A stretch of 64,000 nucleotides of DNA from the NCBI RefSeq assembly GCF_030389965.1, contig NZ_CP128399.1, forward strand, positions 1,540,934-1,604,933, given 5' to 3'. Origin of the DNA: Candidatus Chlorohelix allophototropha (lineage in GTDB: Bacteria; Chloroflexota; Chloroflexia; Chloroheliales; Chloroheliaceae). Both the position numbers and the translations under genes were made by a program. This document shows, in pieces, positions 59,937-64,000 of the stretch. The notes below the pieces were generated by a model. It had not been told where the DNA came from, ran no database searches, and saw nothing but the letters and a program-made list of their open reading frames with translations. Every line of letters starts with the position of its first letter. Within the stretch, counting starts at the first letter, position 1.

Positions 59937-60962
59937 ATGAGTAAAGTAAAAATGACAAAGGGTAAATTTACCCGTATCCAGAATTGCAGTGATAGTAATG
60001 GTATCATCGCTGCTGCTGCTATGGATCAGCGCGGTTCGCTGAAAAAGAGCATTGAAAAGGCGCGTGGTACTGCTGTTGCTGACGATGTTCTTACCGAGTT
60101 TAAAACTATCGTTACCAAGGTATTAACTCCCTATTCTAGCGCCATCCTGATGGATCCCGAATACGGCTTGCCTTCGCTGGAAGCGCGCGCTCCCGGCACC
60201 GGCGTTTTGCTGGCTTATGAAAAAACTGGCTACGATGTTGGTGTAAAGGGTCGCTTGCCCGACCTGTTGCCTGAGTGGAGCGCCCGTCGTTTGCTCGAAT
60301 CTGGCGCAGATGCGGTCAAAATCCTGCTGTATTACAATCCTTTTGACGATAAGGCTATTAATTCCGTAAAAACCGCTTTTATCGAGCGTATCGGCGCGGA
60401 ATGTGCGGCAGTAGATGTTCCTTTCTTCCTCGAACCCCTTGCTTATGACGACAATTATGACGAGAAGGGTCTGGAATTTGCCAAGATAAAACCGAAATAT
60501 GTCACTGCCTATATGGAAGAATTTTCCAAAGACCGCTATGGCGTGGACATTTTGAAGGTAGAAATTCCTTTCAATGTGGAATTTTTGGCGGGTAGCCGAG
60601 CCTTCAAAGGTGGCGAAGCCGCTTACGACAAGCAAGCCGCGCTGGGATTCTTCCATTCCTCCGCCGCAGTTGCCAAAAGACCTTTCATTTACCTGAGCGC
60701 AGGTGTGGACGATGATGTGTTCCGCGAGAGCCTCGAACTCGCTGCCGAAGCGGGCGTGGGCTATAGCGGTGTGTTGTGTGGACGCGCAACTTGGAAAGAG
60801 GGCGTTCCAGTTTTCGGTGAGAAGGGTGGCGCTGCTCTGGAAGAATGGTTGCTAGATCGAGGCGTTAAGAACATCCAGGCGCTCAATGAAGTGCTTGCAA
60901 AGGGCGGCAAGCCTTGGTATTCTGCTTACGGTGGACTGGATAATATCGAAGTAGTGGGTTAA
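59937..60962 (+). CDS. lacD: LacD-type tagatose-1,6-bisphosphate aldolase
   Basis: The 341-residue class I aldolase resembles LacD: AAAMDQRGSLKKSI, SAILMDPEYGLP, DAVKILLYYNPFDD with the probable Schiff-base lysine region, ECAAVDVPFFLEPLAYD, DILKVEIPFNV and PFIYLSAGVDDDVF. LacD splits tagatose-1,6-bisphosphate and can accept fructose-1,6-bisphosphate, so it may also be the organism's glycolytic aldolase. GAGGGG precedes ATG 59937 (GTG 59922 would overlap it). It has its own terminator and lies beside, not within, the transporter operon. Confidence 0.9.
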   Translation: MSKVKMTKGKFTRIQNCSDSNGIIAAAAMDQRGSLKKSIEKARGTAVADDVLTEFKTIVTKVLTPYSSAILMDPEYGLPSLEARAPGTGVLLAYEKTGYDVGVKGRLPDLLPEWSARRLLESGADAVKILLYYNPFDDKAINSVKTAFIERIGAECAAVDVPFFLEPLAYDDNYDEKGLEFAKIKPKYVTAYMEEFSKDRYGVDILKVEIPFNVEFLAGSRAFKGGEAAYDKQAALGFFHSSAAVAKRPFIYLSAGVDDDVFRESLELAAEAGVGYSGVLCGRATWKEGVPVFGEKGGAALEEWLLDRGVKNIQALNEVLAKGGKPWYSAYGGLDNIEVVG

Positions 60963-60988
60963 TTTCCCTGTCATTTGAACAAATTGTG

Positions 60989-61029
60989 GTGGGTTACTTC
61001 TTTAGCTTGAAGTAACCCACCTTTTTTTA
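60989..61029 (+). terminator. Terminator of the aldolase gene
   Basis: 13-bp perfect stem (GGTGGGTTACTTC and its complement), 8-nt loop, seven-T tail; it lies directly against the end of the convergent CDF gene. Confidence 0.95.
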
Positions 61030-62250
61030 TTTGCTTGCGTTGTTGGCGCGTAGATGATGTGCGGTTGAGTCGTGGTGGCTATTTGAGCCATCAATATAAG
61101 GGTCGACATGTACCACTGCATCTTCCAGTGTGGTTACGCTATGCCACAGACGATGGCGCACTTCCTCACCAATATCATGACTGGCGGAGGTGGTCAATGC
61201 CCCGTCCACCTCAATCGAAAGCTCGGCGAAAATCTTATGACCATGCCAGCGCGCCCGTAGATTATCCACCAAACGCACTCCTTCTACCGCTTTTGCCTCG
61301 CGCTCGATTTTATCCAGAATGGCGGGATCAATCGCATCCATTACCCGATGGTACATTGCCTTAGCCGAATCTTTCAAAATCAAGATGATTGCACCCGTAA
61401 TCAACAAACCTACTATCGGGTCTGCCAACGGGAAGCCCAACAAAACGCCCACTGCTCCTGCCAATACCGCGAGGCTGGTTAAACCATCGGCACGCGCATG
61501 TTGCCCATCCGCGATTAATGCCGCGCTATTGATTTCGCGTCCAACAGTGATGCGGAAGAATGCCACTGCCTCATTGCCTATAAAGCCGATAATTGCTGCC
61601 GCCATCACCCAACCGATATTGGTGATAGGTTGCGGGTTAACTATCCGATCTATTGATTCGTAAAGCGCCACTACTACGCTGATAAAGATTATCAACACCA
61701 CAAACAGACCAGCAATATCCTCGGCGCGTCCGTAGCCGTAAGTATAGCGACGGTTCGCAGCCCTCCGACCTATCACGAAGGCAATCCACAGCGGAATAGC
61801 GGTAAGCGCATCGGCAAAATTGTGAATTGTATCTGCTAACAAACCCGCGCTACCACTTATAATGACTATTACTACCTGAAAAAGAGCGGTTAGTGCCAAC
61901 CCACCCAACGAGATTTTGATAGCCCAAATGCCGCGCGCGCTTTCCTGCATATAACGCGCCGGACCACCTTCGCCTTCATGCGCGTGGCTGTGTATTAGTC
62001 CTCCAAAAATGCGTCCGAAAAAGCCCTTGTTATGGTCGTGGTCATGCCCATGTTCGTGATCATGGTCGTCGTGGTCATGTTCGTGATCATCGTGATTGTG
62101 TTCCAGATTCAGCGTATGGGCGCGCGAATGCTCATCTTCGTGGTCATGCTCGTGATCGTCGTGGCTATGTTCGTGATCATCGTGATCATGCTCGTGGGGT
62201 TCAACCACTTCGTTTTTCAAACTTGCTAATGTTTTGGGCTTCTCGGACAT
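61027..62250 (-). CDS. Cation diffusion facilitator metal exporter with long His-rich N-terminus
   Basis: The 407-residue CDF transporter has a cytoplasmic N-terminus of about 95 residues dominated by His, Asp and Glu (repeated HDHDDHEH units), which should chelate metal. Then come six TM helices with the family active-site pairs: the LLADTIHNFADALT segment in TM2 (His and Asp) and ALIADGQHARADGLTSL in TM5 (DxxxHxxxD-like site). The C-terminal domain (VEGVRLVDNLRARWHGHKIFAELSIEVDG) is the cytoplasmic dimerisation fold. Zn, Co, Ni or Cd export is expected. Start ATG 62250, RBS GGAGG. Promoter and operator are described separately. Confidence 0.93.
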   Translation of the reverse strand: MSEKPKTLASLKNEVVEPHEHDHDDHEHSHDDHEHDHEDEHSRAHTLNLEHNHDDHEHDHDDHDHEHGHDHDHNKGFFGRIFGGLIHSHAHEGEGGPARYMQESARGIWAIKISLGGLALTALFQVVIVIISGSAGLLADTIHNFADALTAIPLWIAFVIGRRAANRRYTYGYGRAEDIAGLFVVLIIFISVVVALYESIDRIVNPQPITNIGWVMAAAIIGFIGNEAVAFFRITVGREINSAALIADGQHARADGLTSLAVLAGAVGVLLGFPLADPIVGLLITGAIILILKDSAKAMYHRVMDAIDPAILDKIEREAKAVEGVRLVDNLRARWHGHKIFAELSIEVDGALTTSASHDIGEEVRHRLWHSVTTLEDAVVHVDPYIDGSNSHHDSTAHHLRANNASK

Positions 62251-62298
62251 TTTTTACCTCCATAAATTAACTACACTAATGTTTTATATGATAACATG

Positions 62299-62327
62299 AT
62301 TATACAACTATTTGAATACTTGTTCAA
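62299..62327 (-). promoter_or_regulatory. CDF promoter
   Basis: TTGAAC (62322-62327), 17-bp spacer, TATAAT (62299-62304) on the minus strand, about 42 nt before the start codon. Confidence 0.75.
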
Positions 62328-62330
62328 ATA
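62309..62330. promoter_or_regulatory. ArsR/SmtB-like operator at the CDF promoter
   Basis: TATTTGAA-6 nt-TTCAAATA palindrome across the -35 and spacer, of the kind bound by SmtB/CzrA metal-sensing repressors. No such regulator is encoded in the window. Confidence 0.6.
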
Positions 62331-62457
62331 AACATATAGATATATAAAATGCTGTGATGTATAGCACCCTGACGATGTGAAATGGTTTATAAAAAATAAG
62401 CAAGGGGACAGATATTATGTACTTATCAACAATTAGACTTTAAAAAGGAGAAATAAA

Positions 62458-62667
62458 ATGGATAAAGCGCAGAAAACCGAACACGAAGAAGTTCTCTCAG
62501 ATGAAGCTCTGGATAATGTGAGCGGCGGTAGAGTGAATATTGCATACAAGCCAAACAATTTTGAAATTCAGGACTGTATGTCGCAGTATAACCAAGCGCA
62601 ACATCTGGCTTCGCGCGTTTTGAAAAATAGAGATGATACCACTAACTCTATAATCGGCAAATTTTAG
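62458..62667 (+). CDS. Double-glycine-leader peptide precursor
   Basis: The 69-residue product starts at ATG 62458 behind AAAAAGGAG. Residues 12-24 (EEVLSDEALDNVSGG) match the double-glycine leader consensus LSxxELxxIxGG recognised by PCAT-type C39-peptidase exporters. Cleavage after GG leaves a 44-residue core beginning RVNIAYKPNNFEIQDC, with one Cys, several Asn/Gln and no recognised motif. Identity as bacteriocin, modified peptide or signal is unknown. No exporter, immunity protein or modifying enzyme is visible nearby; the next gene is an MbtH-like protein 122 nt downstream. Confidence 0.7.
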   Translation: MDKAQKTEHEEVLSDEALDNVSGGRVNIAYKPNNFEIQDCMSQYNQAQHLASRVLKNRDDTTNSIIGKF

Positions 62668-62789
62668 GCTGCCTTGCGCTGTTTGATTTGCTCCAAGTTC
62701 TGGTAAGATATATTCAGCGTGCTACTATCGTTGTTTTGTAGTACCAAAATATATTTTGAATGATTCAAGCTCGAACGAAGGAGTTTACG

Positions 62790-63011
62790 ATGAGTTGGGA
62801 TGACCGTGAAGATAACACTATATATAAAGTAGTAATGAACCATGAAGAGCAGTATTCAATTTGGCCTGCCTACCGCGAAAATGCTTTAGGCTGGAGCGAT
62901 GTTGGGAAATCGGGTACTAAACAGGAGTGCCTTGATTATATCAAGGAGGTGTGGACGGATATGCGTCCGCTTTCATTGCTTCAGAAGATGGAAGAACAAA
63001 CCGAGGGCTGA
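62790..63011 (+). CDS. MbtH-like protein
   Basis: The 73-residue protein has the MbtH signature almost complete: [26 protein letters not shown] and [17 protein letters not shown]; only the proline of the usual P.GW is replaced. MbtH proteins bind and activate nonribosomal peptide synthetase adenylation domains. No NRPS gene is in the window, so this copy is an orphan or acts in trans. AAGGAG 6 nt before ATG 62790 decides the start; ATG 62760 is in frame. It ends before a terminator. Confidence 0.92.
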   Translation: MSWDDREDNTIYKVVMNHEEQYSIWPAYRENALGWSDVGKSGTKQECLDYIKEVWTDMRPLSLLQKMEEQTEG

Positions 63012-63042
63012 TAAGCCCATAAACAGATATAAATATAAAAGA

Positions 63043-63066
63043 GGGGCGCTACAAACGCCCCTTTTT
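63043..63066 (+). terminator. Terminator after mbtH
   Basis: GGGGCG/CGCCCC stem with 7-nt loop and TTTTT tail; convergent with the peroxiredoxin gene. Confidence 0.88.
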
Positions 63067-63073
63067 GGTTGCT

Positions 63074-63610
63074 TTAATTAATGGTTTTTTGACCGGGCTT
63101 CCAGTTTGCGCCGCAGCGTTCGCCGGTTTGTAGGGCTTCCAGTACGCGCAGGATTTCATCCACATTGCGCCCCACGCTCAGGTTATGTACCACTTCGTAT
63201 TGCACTGTGCCATCCGGGTCAATCAGGAACAAACCGCGTAACGATACTCCCTGATCCTCAATCAATACGCCGTAATCGCGGCTGACACGTAAGGTTTGGT
63301 CGGCGGCGAGCGGATAGTTGATCAAGCCGATGCCGTTGTTAGCTGGCGCGGTTTCAATCCATGCTTTGTGGGTGTATTTGCTATCGGTGCTGACACCTAC
63401 TACTTCTGCATTAAGGGCTTTGAAATCGGCAATTCTTTCGCTGAAAGCGGTCACCTCAGTAGGGCATACATAGGTAAAATCCATCGGATAGTAGAACAAT
63501 ACCAACCATTTTCCGCGATAATCGGATAGTTTCACATTTTCGTCAAGGGTATCAAGATTTTTGGTGCTGGGCATATTAAAATCGGGCGCTGCTTTACCTA
63601 CCAGTGACAT
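63074..63610 (-). CDS. 2-Cys peroxiredoxin (AhpC/TSA family)
   Basis: The 178-residue protein contains the peroxidatic site FYYPMDFTYVCPTEVTAFSE near residue 50 and a resolving Cys near the C-terminus (GERCGANWKPG). It is shorter than AhpC and has the typical 2-Cys layout, reducing hydrogen and alkyl peroxides with thioredoxin- or AhpF-type donors. No donor is adjacent. Start ATG 63610 has GGGAGG upstream. A consensus promoter and a Fur/PerR-like box precede it. Confidence 0.95.
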   Translation of the reverse strand: MSLVGKAAPDFNMPSTKNLDTLDENVKLSDYRGKWLVLFYYPMDFTYVCPTEVTAFSERIADFKALNAEVVGVSTDSKYTHKAWIETAPANNGIGLINYPLAADQTLRVSRDYGVLIEDQGVSLRGLFLIDPDGTVQYEVVHNLSVGRNVDEILRVLEALQTGERCGANWKPGQKTIN

Positions 63611-63636
63611 TTTTATAACCTCCCATAAATATTAAC

Positions 63637-63648
63637 CCCCAATTGGGG
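63637..63648. promoter_or_regulatory. Palindrome in the peroxiredoxin 5' UTR
   Basis: CCCCAATTGGGG, a perfect 12-bp palindrome between promoter and RBS. Possible operator or short RNA stem. Confidence 0.4.
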
Positions 63649-63677
63649 ATAGTTTTAATTTTTATCTTACAGAGGCT

Positions 63678-63705
63678 ATTATAGCAAATATTAAATCGTT
63701 GTCAA
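63678..63705 (-). promoter_or_regulatory. Peroxiredoxin promoter
   Basis: TTGACA (63700-63705), 16-bp spacer, TATAAT (63678-63683), both hexamers perfect, minus strand. Confidence 0.85.
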
Positions 63706-63711
63706 TAGTAA

Positions 63712-63728
63712 TTAGTAATCATTATTAG
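63712..63728. promoter_or_regulatory. Fur/PerR-like box upstream of the peroxiredoxin
   Basis: TTAGTAATCATTATTAG, a 17-bp imperfect palindrome just upstream of the -35. AT-rich with TAAT-C-ATTA core, reminiscent of Fur-family sites. Confidence 0.45.
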
Positions 63729-63739
63729 TTAAGATTGTG

Positions 63740-64000
63740 TCAAAGTATATTTACAGCTCTCGAAGCCAACACTGCCAGTACCACTAGCGAAATGGAAGCC
63801 TGCGCCATCACCAGTATTTTAGCCTTTGCGCTCAATACCGCCGTATCGGTGGGACTGAAAGCCGTACTGTGGTTGAAGGCTAGAAAGATGTAATCTATAA
63901 ACATCGGTACCCAGTTATCCCAATCATCCTCATGCATATTCATTTGAGGGAACAGAAAATCTGGGCGTGTGTCGCAGTGGGTGTGACGCGCTACCGGCCC
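63740..64000 (-). CDS. Membrane protein, C-terminal part (5' end cut by window)
   Basis: The frame enters from the right edge and ends with TGA at 63740, giving 86 residues without the N-terminus. It reads RHTHCDTRPDFLFPQM, then WVPMFIDYIFLAFNHSTAFSPTDT, LSAKAKILVMAQASISLVVLAVLASRAVNIL. The FxFxxSTAFSPTDTxxLS...QAxISL pattern is that of a family of integral membrane proteins (DUF1345-like) of unknown function. The upstream end lies outside, so location relative to its promoter cannot be seen. Confidence 0.75.
   Translation of the reverse strand, partial: GPVARHTHCDTRPDFLFPQMNMHEDDWDNWVPMFIDYIFLAFNHSTAFSPTDTAVLSAKAKILVMAQASISLVVLAVLASRAVNIL

Noticed and set aside
61990-62240. Tandem repeat or CRISPR-like array
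   Set aside because: The short repeats of GTGATCATGGTCG type are codons of the His/Asp-rich tail of the CDF transporter.

Overview
The window is about 50% GC and gene-dense, and it looks like chromosome from a free-living bacterium, most likely a member of the Chloroflexota. That assignment is an inference from gene content: DUF169, SCO1664-family and LacD-type aldolase proteins, an F420/NADP-type reductase, several lipoproteins with Ser/Thr/Pro/Val-rich linkers, and secreted 'streptogramin lyase-like' propellers. No rRNA, tRNA, CRISPR array, insertion sequence or phage gene was recognised. Both ends cut a gene (a methyltransferase at the left, a membrane protein at the right).

Layout. 1-4350: a minus-strand histidine cluster (hisG, a small membrane protein, hisD, a methyltransferase), preceded by a DUF169 gene with its own terminator. 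4549-12129: pgi, two tandem paralogous secreted 7-bladed propellers duplicated together with their upstream regions, and a ComM/YifB ATPase. 12241-12360 (minus) holds an unlisted 39-residue cationic peptide gene with its own RBS and terminator. 12759-15109: a MarR-regulated 14-TM drug exporter. 15271-19503: lipoproteins, a Bax-inhibitor-1-like membrane protein and a secreted protein. 19553-23445 (minus): fmdB, then cysE-cysS-rlmB and a small membrane protein, the same cysE-cysS-rlmB order as in Firmicutes, with a candidate transcription attenuator before cysE. 23823-31213: lipoprotein, CvpA, a degenerate B12-fold protein, a SCO1664-family protein, two alpha/beta hydrolases and a secreted SGNH protein. 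31271-32365: a broken hybrid histidine kinase. 32658-35799: reductase/TetR divergent pair with tandem operators, SDR and CoA-binding proteins. 35866-40720: a duplicated-domain lipoprotein, acyl-CoA dehydrogenase, surE and an enoyl-CoA hydratase. 41107-46973: HTH-TPR regulator, acyl-CoA synthetase, Trm112-like/glycosyltransferase pair, hpf. 47130-50284: flavin-binding protein, alpha-galactosidase and a small hypothetical. 50583-54280: a three-gene sensing module. 54348-60962: ROK repressor, sugar ABC transporter and LacD-type aldolase. 61027-64000: a His-rich CDF metal exporter, a double-glycine-leader peptide, an orphan MbtH, a peroxiredoxin and a membrane protein.

Functional links. The ROK repressor, ABC transporter (binding protein, single-domain ATPase, permease) and aldolase form a sugar uptake and catabolic block, with alpha-galactosidase nearby as a possible supplier of galactose. 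Five promoters have readable regulatory architecture: marR (three sites at an exact 30-bp period), the reductase/TetR pair (two palindromes), the sugar operon (two 19-bp palindromes), the CDF gene (ArsR-like palindrome) and the peroxiredoxin (Fur/PerR-like box).

The best candidates for something undescribed are the 50583-54280 module, which resembles the actinobacterial GlnX/GlnH amino-acid sensor but has a LivJ-type binding protein; the double-glycine-leader peptide beside an orphan MbtH; the 39-residue peptide; and the cysE leader.
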